Assembly (NCBI GenBank): GCA_937871635.1
Contig: CALMNS010000651.1
Span: 1-5,911 of the forward strand
Length of the DNA: 5,911 bases
Direction of reading: 5' to 3'
Source: an uncultured Solirubrobacter sp.
GTDB taxonomy: Bacteria; Actinomycetota; Thermoleophilia; Solirubrobacterales; Solirubrobacteraceae
In this document: positions 1 to 5,202 of the stretch, piece after piece
Numbering within the stretch: the first letter of the stretch is position 1
Layout of the letters: each line of letters starts with the position of its first letter
Notes under the pieces: generated by a model
What the model saw: the letters and a program-made list of their open reading frames with translations, nothing else
The model's database searches: none
Told to the model about the DNA's origin: nothing
Made by a program: the position numbers and the translations under genes

Positions 1-1
1 C

Positions 2-475
2 GACGGCACCGAGTGGCGGGTGGCCCGCGAGTGGCTGCCCGCGCGGCCGCGGATCCGCAAGCCGCGCCCGGACCGCCACGACCGGGCGGATCCCGGCTCA
101 GGTCCCTCCGACCTGCCGACCGTGGGGAACCGGAGCAGCGGCTGGGACCTCCCGAGCCTCGCCGACGACGCCCTCGCGATCGCCGCCGTCGTCGGGGCGG
201 TCCTGCTCGTCGTCCTGCTCTTCACGACCGTGCTGCTCCCGGCGCTCGTCCTCGTGATCGAGCTCGTCGCCCTCCTGGTCCTGCTGGTCGCCGGCCTGTT
301 CGGCCGCGTCGTCCTGCGCCGCCCGTGGACGGTGCGCGCCCGCGCCGCGGACGGTCGCGAGGAGCGGCTGAGCGCGCGGGGCTTCCGCCGCAGCGGCGAG
401 CTGCGCGACGCGGTCGCCGAGTCGATCCGCACCACGGTCCAGACCGACGCGAGCTTGACGACGACCTCGTCCTGA
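2..475 (+). CDS. Small membrane protein of unknown function, 5' end outside window
   Basis: I do not recognise a named family. The frame is open from the first base, and the residues before the first in-window start (GTG at 20) read DGTEWRV and continue into AREWLPARPR, so the gene most likely begins upstream and GTG 20 is internal. About 157 codons are visible before TGA at 473-475. In order there is a basic, Arg/Pro-rich N-terminal stretch, a Ser/Gly linker, then a strongly hydrophobic block of about 48 residues (roughly visible residues 57-105). A Pro and a Glu near its middle make a two-helix membrane hairpin likely. A basic cytoplasmic-type tail of about 50 residues follows, ending in a Thr/Ser-rich end. 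A W-x-V-x-R-x-W-L-P start followed by membrane helices is, from memory, seen in small actinobacterial proteins of unknown role. It sits alone ahead of the tRNA gene, so context gives no function. Confidence 0.65.
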   Translation, partial: DGTEWRVAREWLPARPRIRKPRPDRHDRADPGSGPSDLPTVGNRSSGWDLPSLADDALAIAAVVGAVLLVVLLFTTVLLPALVLVIELVALLVLLVAGLFGRVVLRRPWTVRARAADGREERLSARGFRRSGELRDAVAESIRTTVQTDASLTTTSS

Positions 476-481
476 AGCGGA

Positions 482-499
482 CGGATCCGCCGGATCCGC
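482..499. repeat. Tandem/self-complementary 9-bp repeat, possible terminator
   Basis: CGGATCCGC occurs twice in tandem (482-490 and 491-499). Because CGGATCCG is palindromic, the two copies can fold on each other into a stem of about 7 bp (482-488 with 492-498) and a 3-nt loop. An alternative outer pairing is GACGGA 480-485 with TCCGTC 503-508. It starts 6 nt after the stop of the membrane protein gene and lies before the tRNA, where a terminator would be useful. There is no T-tract, which is common in very GC-rich genomes, so the terminator role is a guess. Confidence 0.35.
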
Positions 500-551
500 C
501 GTTCCGTCGGTGATGATGGTGAGGTGACCGTCCGATACGCTCCGGGAGCCT

Positions 552-636
552 GCGGCGGTGGCGAAATTGGCGATACGCGCCGGATTCAAGTCCCGGTGTC
601 CGCGAGGACGTGTGGGTTCGAGTCCCACCCGCCGCA
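552..636 (+). tRNA. tRNA-Leu (anticodon CAA)
   Basis: The cloverleaf was folded by eye. The acceptor stem GCGGCGG 552-558 pairs perfectly with CCGCCGC 629-635, with A636 as discriminator. The D-stem is GCG 561-563 with CGC 576-578, and the D-loop contains TTGG. The anticodon stem 580-584/592-596 encloses loop TTCAAGT 585-591, giving anticodon CAA at 587-589 (reads UUG). There is a long class II variable arm with stem GTCC/GGAC (598-601/606-609) and loop GCGA. The T-arm GTGGG/CCCAC (612-616/624-628) has the loop TTCGAGT. The long variable arm and the A discriminator both fit leucine. The 3' CCA is not encoded (TGCA follows), so it would be added by the CCA-adding enzyme. The innermost anticodon-stem pair (A584 with C592) is a mismatch. 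No convincing promoter is visible; a weak -10-like TACGCT lies at 536-541. Confidence 0.93.
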
Positions 637-1376
637 TGCATGACAGAGGAACGATCGACGACGTGATGGGCCTCGTCGAGCAGGGGCTCGACTCGTTCAC
701 CATCAACGCCCGGACCGGCGTGCCTTCGAGCACCATCCGGATGTGGCGAGCCGGGCGCCGTCCGAAGGCGCGGGTCCCGTTCGTCACGAGCCTGGCGTCG
801 CTGCCCGGTCCTGCGTACGCGTACCTGCTCGGCATGTACCTCGGCGATGGCGACCTGACCACGACCCGTCGGGGCGTCCATCGCCTTCGGGTGGCGCTCG
901 ACTCGGGCTACCCACTCGTCTACCACGAGTGCGCCGCCGCGATGAGCCTCGTCATGCCGACGAGCCGGGTCCTCATCCAGCGCGAGCGGGCGAACCTCGT
1001 CCGCGTCGGCTCGTTCTCGAAGCAGTGGATCCGCCTGCTCCCGCAACACGGGCCTGGACGCAAGCACCTGCGTCCGATCGTGTTGCAGGCCTGGCAGCGA
1101 ACCATCACGCACCGCCACCCGCAGGCGTTCCTCCGGGGGCTCTTCCATTCCGACGGCAGCCGACATCTCAACACGGTTCAAGCGCCGCGAACCGGGAAGC
1201 GATACGCCTACGTGCGGTACGAGTTCTCCAACCGCTCGCCGGACATCAAGGGGCTCCTCTGCGAGCACCTCGACCTGCTGGGGATCGACTGGCGGCGCAT
1301 GAATCGCTGGAACATCTCCGTCGCGCGACGCCCCTCCGTGGCGGCGCTGGACGCCTTCGTCGGCCCCAAGCGCTAG
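636..1376 (+). CDS. Free-standing HTH + LAGLIDADG homing-endonuclease-like protein
   Basis: The protein is 246 aa from ATG 636. Residues about 15-43 look like a helix-turn-helix (TINARTGVPSSTIRMWRAGR). Two LAGLIDADG-type helices follow: YLLGMYLGDGDL at 63-74 (acidic D71) and FLRGLFHSDGS at 165-175 (acidic D173). This is a single-chain, two-motif arrangement with both predicted metal-binding Asp residues kept. Between and after them come conserved-looking blocks such as QHGPGRKHLRPIVLQAWQ (137-154) and YVRYEFSN (192-199). Single-chain LAGLIDADG enzymes cut long DNA sites and spread their own gene. From memory, actinobacteria carry many HTH-fused versions of this type, often annotated as regulators. 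The start is uncertain. ATG 636 shares its A with the tRNA discriminator base and has no ribosome site. GTG 663 or ATG 666 lie 12-15 nt after AGAGGA (645-650) but would cut only 9-10 residues. The frame is also open back through the tRNA, which I treat as non-coding. The stop is TAG 1374-1376. Confidence 0.8.
   Translation: MHDRGTIDDVMGLVEQGLDSFTINARTGVPSSTIRMWRAGRRPKARVPFVTSLASLPGPAYAYLLGMYLGDGDLTTTRRGVHRLRVALDSGYPLVYHECAAAMSLVMPTSRVLIQRERANLVRVGSFSKQWIRLLPQHGPGRKHLRPIVLQAWQRTITHRHPQAFLRGLFHSDGSRHLNTVQAPRTGKRYAYVRYEFSNRSPDIKGLLCEHLDLLGIDWRRMNRWNISVARRPSVAALDAFVGPKR
645..650 (+). promoter_or_regulatory. Possible ribosome binding site for internal start of the endonuclease gene
   Basis: AGAGGA is the only purine-rich Shine-Dalgarno-like run near the start. 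It lies inside the reading frame that begins at ATG 636, and 12-15 nt before GTG 663 and ATG 666. This favours the later starts slightly, although the spacing is longer than ideal. Confidence 0.3.
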
Positions 1377-1487
1377 CCCAGGAGTACTCTCGCTCACACC
1401 CTGATCGACCATGTCAACAACCTCAAGCTCCAGTACCTCGTCGAGCTCTCGAAGCTCGGGGACTCGTGTGCCGGGCTGGAGGCCGAC
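1377..1487 (+). other. Start-less coding-like extension upstream of the ATP-grasp gene
   Basis: Directly after the endonuclease TAG, the same frame runs open for 37 codons into the GTG at 1488. From about 1389 nearly every codon ends in G or C, as in the real genes here. The translation (for example LIDHVNNLKLQYLVELSKLG) looks like ordinary amphipathic protein. No ATG, GTG or TTG occurs in this frame before 1488; CTG at 1401 is the nearest near-start. An AGGAG lies at 1380-1384 with no usable start at normal spacing. I read this as the N-terminal coding part of the ATP-grasp gene whose start codon has been lost, or which uses a rare start. Confidence 0.55.
1380..1384 (+). promoter_or_regulatory. 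Shine-Dalgarno-like AGGAG without a properly spaced start codon
   Basis: AGGAG lies 4-8 nt after the endonuclease stop. The nearest possible initiators are CTG 1401 (in frame with the ATP-grasp gene, 16 nt away) and ATG 1411 (out of frame). It may be a remnant of the original ribosome site, or chance. Confidence 0.25.
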
Positions 1488-2801
1488 GTGGAAAAGTGGC
1501 TCGCCGCTCACGACGTGGTCTTCGACGGGCGGACGATCCCGTTCGTGCTGATGCCGCACTTCGTCTCCCCCGGCCAGGTCCGGCGGGTGCGCGCGGCGGT
1601 GCACGCCCTGTGCGGGGTGCTCGACCGCTTCTGCGAGGCCTATCCGCACGACGCGGCGCTGCGCGAGGAGCTGGCCCTGCCCGAGCGCGAGGACGCGCTG
1701 GTCCGCATCGATCCGCGCTTTCCGCGCCCGATGCGGATCTGCCGGCTGGACGCCTTCCTGTCGGGCTACACGGTGCGCTTCCTCGAGTTCAACGCCGACT
1801 CGCCGGCGGGGATCGGCTACACGGACGTCCTGCACCAGGGGCTCGAGACCGCCATCCCGCCGCTCCCTCGGGTCAAGGCGGAGTTCGACACGGCGTACAC
1901 GCCGATGCTGCCCGAGCTGATCGCCACGCTGCTCGACGCCTACGCCCACGTCCGGGCCGGCGCGGACGACCTCCCCGAGACGCCCCGCCTCGCCCTGATC
2001 GACGCCGCCGGCTCGCCGAGCGTCCCCGAGTTCGAGATCGTCTGCGCCGCCGCCCGCGAGCAGGGCCTCGAGGCCCTGCACGCGACCCTGGACGACGTCG
2101 CCTACGACGGGACGACGCTCACCGCCCACGGCGAGCCGGTCCACCTCGTCTACCGCCGGGCGATCGTCGAGGAGCTCGGCGACCACGAGCACCTCGCGCA
2201 GGCCGCGGGCGAGGGCCGGATCGCGCTGGTCAACCCGTTCCGCTCGCGGGTCGCCAACAACAAGAAGCTCTTCGCGCTGTTCGAGGACCCGCGCTTCGCC
2301 CACCTCCTGAGCTCGGAGGAGGCCGAGGTCGTCCGCCGGACGATCCCGTGGACGCGGATCCTGCGCCCGGGGCGCGTCCGCTACGGCGACTGGACCGTGG
2401 ACCTCCTCCCTTTCGTGGCCGACAACCGCGAGCGCCTCGTGCTCAAGCCGGCCTCGGACTACGGCGGCCACGGCGTCGCGCTCGGGATGGAGACCGAGCC
2501 GGACGCGTGGGAGGCCATCCTCGCCCGGCACGCCGCCGACCAGGACTTCATCGTGCAGGAGTACGTCCCCGTACCGGAGGAGATGTTCCCGACGGTCGAG
2601 GACGGGCGCGTGCAGATGCGCCTCAAGCGCTTCAACATCAACCCGTTCGGGATCGGCGGTCGGCACGCGGGCTCCATCACCCGCATTTCCGACCGCGCCG
2701 TGATCAACGTCAGCGCCGGCGGCGGTCTGCTGCCCAGCGTGATCGGGCGCCACCGGCGCCGGCTGCTGGCCGAAGAGGAGGAAGAGGCGATGCTGGCATG
2801 A
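1488..2801 (+). CDS. ATP-grasp ligase-like protein, circularly permuted type
   Basis: The protein is 437 aa from GTG 1488, possibly longer at the N-terminus (see the 1377-1487 entry). Motifs in order: FLEFNADSPAGIGYTD at 98-113, like the pre-ATP-grasp region of glutathionylspermidine-synthase/circularly permuted ATP-grasp proteins; VNPFRSRVANNKKLFAL at 248-264; LVLKPASDYGGHGVALG at 317-333, a Lys plus glycine-rich nucleotide-binding loop; FIVQEYV at 354-360, the usual Q-E hinge after the adenine site; and SITRISDRAVINVSAGGG at 396-413, resembling the R...N metal/phosphate end of the fold. Such enzymes join a carboxylate to an amine through an acyl phosphate using ATP; the substrate here is unknown. 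No signal peptide is seen, so it is probably cytoplasmic. The C-terminus is an acidic E-rich tail encoded by the purine-rich run that serves as ribosome site for the next gene. The stop overlaps the next start (ATGA, 2798-2801), suggesting coupled translation. I see no clear promoter between the endonuclease gene and this one, so it may be read from upstream. Confidence 0.7.
   Translation: MEKWLAAHDVVFDGRTIPFVLMPHFVSPGQVRRVRAAVHALCGVLDRFCEAYPHDAALREELALPEREDALVRIDPRFPRPMRICRLDAFLSGYTVRFLEFNADSPAGIGYTDVLHQGLETAIPPLPRVKAEFDTAYTPMLPELIATLLDAYAHVRAGADDLPETPRLALIDAAGSPSVPEFEIVCAAAREQGLEALHATLDDVAYDGTTLTAHGEPVHLVYRRAIVEELGDHEHLAQAAGEGRIALVNPFRSRVANNKKLFALFEDPRFAHLLSSEEAEVVRRTIPWTRILRPGRVRYGDWTVDLLPFVADNRERLVLKPASDYGGHGVALGMETEPDAWEAILARHAADQDFIVQEYVPVPEEMFPTVEDGRVQMRLKRFNINPFGIGGRHAGSITRISDRAVINVSAGGGLLPSVIGRHRRRLLAEEEEEAMLA
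2776..2787 (+). promoter_or_regulatory. Ribosome binding site for the ferritin-like gene
   Basis: A purine run with AGGAGG at 2776-2781 and GAGG at 2784-2787 lies inside the end of the ATP-grasp gene. The GAGG is 10 nt before ATG 2798. It supports that start for the ferritin-like gene rather than any position further upstream in the open frame. Confidence 0.6.
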
Positions 2802-3931
2802 CCCCTGGATTCGACGTCGACGAGGGCGCGGTGCGCTTCTCGAACTACTTCCACGTGCTGCGCGAGCTCGTGCACCTGGGCAGCGGCTGGCTGGCGCTCG
2901 AGCCGCGGCTCGAGGTCAAGTACGCGCTCGGAGACCACCTGCACGACGACGCGCGGAGCGTGAGCAAGGTCAAGCGCCGGCTCTACGAGCTGCGCACGCC
3001 GAGCGAGTACCCGGGCGCCCCGGCCGAGGCGCTCACCGCGCTGCTCGACCGCGCCGCCGCGGCGCCCGACGCCGCCACCTATCTGGCCGTCGCCTACGGC
3101 GAGCTCAAGCCCGCGCTGATCGCCGCGATCGCCCTCCACCTCGACGGGCTCGACCCGCTCGTCGACGAGCCCAGCCTGCGCCTGCTCACCCAGCTGCGCC
3201 ACCGCCAGGAGCGTCACCTGACCGAGCTCCCCGTGCCGGCGGTCGCGCCCTTGGAGGGCGACCTCGGCGCGCTGCCGATCCGCCTGCGCGAGGTGCGCGA
3301 GCTCACCATCCTCCCGCCCCTCGACGACCCCGCCCGCGACGCGTACGTGACGGTGACGCCCGAGGGCGACCCGTACCTGACCGAGGCGCTCTACGTCAAC
3401 GGCGACGAGAACCACGTTCCCTCCGATCCCGAGGAGCAGCGCCACTTCTTCCACGGGCTGATGGACGCCGAGCTGTGCGCCGCCGAGCTGATGGCCCGCA
3501 ACTCCCACGAGCACCCGGAGATGCCCTGGGACTTCCACGTCGACATGGCCCGCCAGTGCTGGGACGAGATCCGCCACGCCGAGATCCACGACCGGCTGAT
3601 GACCAGCGAGCTCGACTGCCGCTGGGGGGACTACCCGGTCGGCTTCGCGTACTTCCGCTCGATCTACGCGCTCGACCTGCTCGGCCGGCTCGCGCTGTTC
3701 AACGGGACGAGCGAGCAGCAGGCGATGTGGCGCCACTCGCACCGCCGCAAGGTGCTCATCGACCTCGGGCAGGACCGGATCGCGCGCGTATTCGACTACC
3801 TGCTCGCCGACGAGGTGCCCCACGTGCACAACGGGCGGCGCTGGGGTACGCACCTGCTGGGCGGCGACGAGGCCGCCTACCGCGCCAAGGTGCGCGAGCT
3901 CCGCGCCGTCCCCGAGACCCAGGAGGCCTGA
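2798..3931 (+). CDS. Two-domain ferritin-like (DUF455-like) putative diiron protein
   Basis: The protein is 377 aa from ATG 2798. The frame is open far upstream, but that part is antisense or out-of-frame to the ATP-grasp gene; the ATGA overlap and the purine run upstream fix the start. The C-terminal half (about 213-350) has the helix motifs of ferritin-like DUF455-type proteins: AELCAAEL 224-231, DEIRHAEIH 256-264 (E-x-x-H), GDYPVGF 277-283, and LADEVPHVHNGRRWG 336-350 (E-x-x-H). These supply the Glu and His ligands expected for a two-metal site. The N-terminal half (about 15-145) looks like a second ferritin-type bundle, with EVKYALGDHLHDDA 39-52, YGELKPAL 100-107 and RQERH 136-140. Between them is a Pro-rich, strand-like linker (about 145-205). 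The protein is soluble, with no signal peptide. Related folds do oxygen-dependent oxidations or hydroxylations, but the substrate is unknown. Placed between an ATP-grasp ligase and a PPOX protein, a biosynthetic oxidation is a reasonable inference. Confidence 0.72.
   Translation: MTPGFDVDEGAVRFSNYFHVLRELVHLGSGWLALEPRLEVKYALGDHLHDDARSVSKVKRRLYELRTPSEYPGAPAEALTALLDRAAAAPDAATYLAVAYGELKPALIAAIALHLDGLDPLVDEPSLRLLTQLRHRQERHLTELPVPAVAPLEGDLGALPIRLREVRELTILPPLDDPARDAYVTVTPEGDPYLTEALYVNGDENHVPSDPEEQRHFFHGLMDAELCAAELMARNSHEHPEMPWDFHVDMARQCWDEIRHAEIHDRLMTSELDCRWGDYPVGFAYFRSIYALDLLGRLALFNGTSEQQAMWRHSHRRKVLIDLGQDRIARVFDYLLADEVPHVHNGRRWGTHLLGGDEAAYRAKVRELRAVPETQEA
3921..3926 (+). promoter_or_regulatory. 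Strong ribosome binding site for the PPOX gene
   Basis: A perfect AGGAGG lies 9 nt before ATG 3936, inside the last codons of the ferritin-like gene. It fixes the start of the next gene and shows the two are in one transcript. Confidence 0.75.
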
Positions 3932-3935
3932 TTCG

Positions 3936-4331
3936 ATGCCGCTCGACCCTCCCGTCCGCGCCCTGCTCGAAGGGAGGAACTTCGCTCACGTCGGAACGAT
4001 CCGCAAGGACGGCTCGCCCTCCGTGGTGCCGGTCTGGTGCGACACGGACGGCGAGCACCTCATCCTCAACTCCGCCGAGGGACGCGACTGGCCGACGAAC
4101 CTCGAGCGCGACCCGCGCGTGGCGGTGACGGTCATCAACCTCGAGCAGCCGTACGAGTACACGCAGATCAGGGGGCGCGTGGTGGAGCGGACGCACGAGG
4201 ACGCCAACGCGGTCATCGACTCGCTGGCCAAGAAGTACCTGGGCGTCGACGAGTACCCGATGCACCAGCCGGGCGAGCGGCGGGTGACGATCCGGATCGC
4301 CCCGGACAAGGTCTACTACCAGAACCGGTAG
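3936..4331 (+). CDS. PPOX-class (pyridoxamine phosphate oxidase-like) F420/flavin-dependent protein
   Basis: The protein is 131 aa, the normal length for the small split-barrel PPOX/F420 family. It opens with a helix (VRALLEGRNFAHVGTIRKDG, 7-26) leading into the first strands and SPSVVPVWCD 27-36, the typical pattern that lines the cofactor pocket. NLERDPRVAVTVIN 55-68 matches the family's N-x-x-R-x-P-x-V-x-x-x block. YTQIRGRVVE 75-84 is the strand just before the helix with HEDANAVIDSLAKKYLG (87-103). The C-terminus is VTIRIAPDKVYYQ. Actinobacterial members bind F420 or FMN and reduce a range of small molecules; the exact cofactor is not decided by the sequence I can see. It starts 4 nt after the ferritin-like stop with its own AGGAGG, so it is the third gene of the cassette and could supply a redox step to it. 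It is cytoplasmic, with no oddities. Confidence 0.85.
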   Translation: MPLDPPVRALLEGRNFAHVGTIRKDGSPSVVPVWCDTDGEHLILNSAEGRDWPTNLERDPRVAVTVINLEQPYEYTQIRGRVVERTHEDANAVIDSLAKKYLGVDEYPMHQPGERRVTIRIAPDKVYYQNR

Positions 4332-4336
4332 GCGGG

Positions 4337-4396
4337 GCGCCGGCGGGCGGGAGGGCCCGGCGCGGCGAGAGCGGGAGCTTGCCGCGCGGCCGCGGC
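4337..4396. terminator. Overlapping GC-rich hairpins between convergent genes, possible bidirectional terminator
   Basis: Just after the PPOX stop, GCGCCGG 4337-4343 pairs with CCGGCGC 4357-4363 (7 bp). GCGCGGC 4360-4366 pairs with GCCGCGC 4381-4387 (7 bp, with AGC/GCT able to extend inside the loop). GCCGCG 4381-4386 pairs with CGCGGC 4391-4396 (6 bp, 4-nt loop). The stems share bases, so they are alternatives. The region separates convergent genes and lacks a T-run on either strand. Termination fits the place, but random GC-rich sequence also folds easily. Confidence 0.4.
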
Positions 4397-4422
4397 GATG
4401 AGCATGTGGTTTCGCGCTCCGG

Positions 4423-5202
4423 TTAGAAGAGGAACGTGCCGAGCGGCTCGATCAGGGCGGCGGGCGCGACGAGGATGCCGCCCTCCGCCGGCGGGTCGGG
4501 GGCGAGCTCGCGGACCTCGAGGCCGGCCCGGGCGCAGATCAGGCGGCCGGCGGCGACGTCCCAGTGCTTCGTGCCGCGCTCGAAGTAGGCGTCGTAGCGG
4601 CCCGCCGCGGTCCACGCGAGGTCGAGCGCCGCCGACCCGAGGCGCCGGATGTCCCGCACGTACGGGAGGAGCTCGGCGACCACGGCGACCTGCGCGCGGC
4701 GGACCTCCGCGTCGTAGCCGAAGCCGGTGGCCACCATGGCGAGGGCCAGGTCGCCGGCCACGGAGCCGTGCACCGGGATGCCGTCGAGCGTGGCCGCCGC
4801 GTCGCGCTCGGCCGCCCACAGCTCGTCGCGCGAGGGGTCGTAGACGACGCCCGCGAGCCCGCCGGCCTCGTCCTCGACCGCGATGGAGACCGCCCACTGC
4901 GGGATCCCGAACAGAAAGTTGACCGTCCCGTCGAGCGGGTCGACCACCCAGCGCAGCCCGCTCGGCCGCGCGGGCTCGAAGGTCTCGCCCTCCTCCCCTA
5001 CCACCGCGTCGTCCGGCCGGGCGGCGCACAGCCGCTCGCGGATCAGGCGCTCCGTGGCCAGGTCGGCCTCAGAGACCAGGTCGGTCGGCGTCGACTTGGC
5101 GGTGACCCCCCGCTGACCGCGCTCGGCGTAGTCCAGGAGCAGCGCGCCCGCCTCGCGGGCGACGGACTCCGCGAGCGAGCGGAGCTCGGCGGCGGTGCTC
5201 AC
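4423..5202 (-). CDS. Inositol monophosphatase family protein
   Basis: The protein is 259 aa from GTG at 5202-5200, the normal length of the family. All signature motifs of the Mg2+-dependent, Li+-sensitive phosphatase family are present: AKSTPTDLVSEAD 35-47, GEEGE 69-73 (metal-binding Glu), WVVDPLDGTVNF 85-96 (D88 and D91), IRRLGSAALDLAW 185-197, and KHWDVAAG 212-219 (D215). Family members remove phosphate from inositol monophosphates, histidinol phosphate, fructose-1,6-bisphosphate or related sugars; the substrate here cannot be told from sequence alone. It is cytoplasmic. The frame is open upstream to 5418, but that part lies over the amidase gene. The chosen GTG overlaps the amidase stop by 4 nt (GTGA, 5199-5202) and gives the expected N-terminus. 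I see no good Shine-Dalgarno sequence, so translation is probably coupled to the amidase. The stop is TAA at 4425-4423. Confidence 0.9.
   Translation of the reverse strand: MSTAAELRSLAESVAREAGALLLDYAERGQRGVTAKSTPTDLVSEADLATERLIRERLCAARPDDAVVGEEGETFEPARPSGLRWVVDPLDGTVNFLFGIPQWAVSIAVEDEAGGLAGVVYDPSRDELWAAERDAAATLDGIPVHGSVAGDLALAMVATGFGYDAEVRRAQVAVVAELLPYVRDIRRLGSAALDLAWTAAGRYDAYFERGTKHWDVAAGRLICARAGLEVRELAPDPPAEGGILVAPAALIEPLGTFLF

Noticed and set aside
558..635. Upstream extension of the endonuclease frame through the tRNA
   Set aside because: These codons are the tRNA-Leu itself, which folds into a complete cloverleaf; the protein is complete from 636.
1374..1376. TAG as a recoded codon (pyrrolysine-like fusion)
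   Set aside because: No recoding element or pyrrolysine gene is visible, and the endonuclease is complete at this stop; a simple junction explains the shared frame.
552..1400. Integrative element using the tRNA 3' end as attachment site
   Set aside because: No integrase and no repeat of the tRNA 3' end (for example GGGTTCGAGTCCCA) is visible after the endonuclease gene or elsewhere in the window.
1411..1488. ATG 1411 as start of a Ser/Thr-rich small protein
   Set aside because: The frame is +1 to the ATP-grasp gene, its codons have poor third-position GC, and the Ser-rich translation is what the coding frame's CTC/GTC/AAG codons produce when shifted.
222..2753. 843-codon open frame on the minus strand
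   Set aside because: It lies antisense to the tRNA, the endonuclease and the ATP-grasp gene, all of which have recognisable motifs. Its translation is D/R/V/E-rich low-complexity sequence typical of the antisense of GC-rich genes.
743..2797. Long open frame leading into the ferritin-like gene
   Set aside because: It overlaps two genes in another frame, reads as Arg/Pro/Ala-rich noise, and a ribosome site plus ATGA overlap set the real start at 2798.
2459..3853. 464-codon minus-strand open frame
   Set aside because: Antisense to the ATP-grasp and ferritin-like genes, with low-complexity V/E/R/G composition and no motif.
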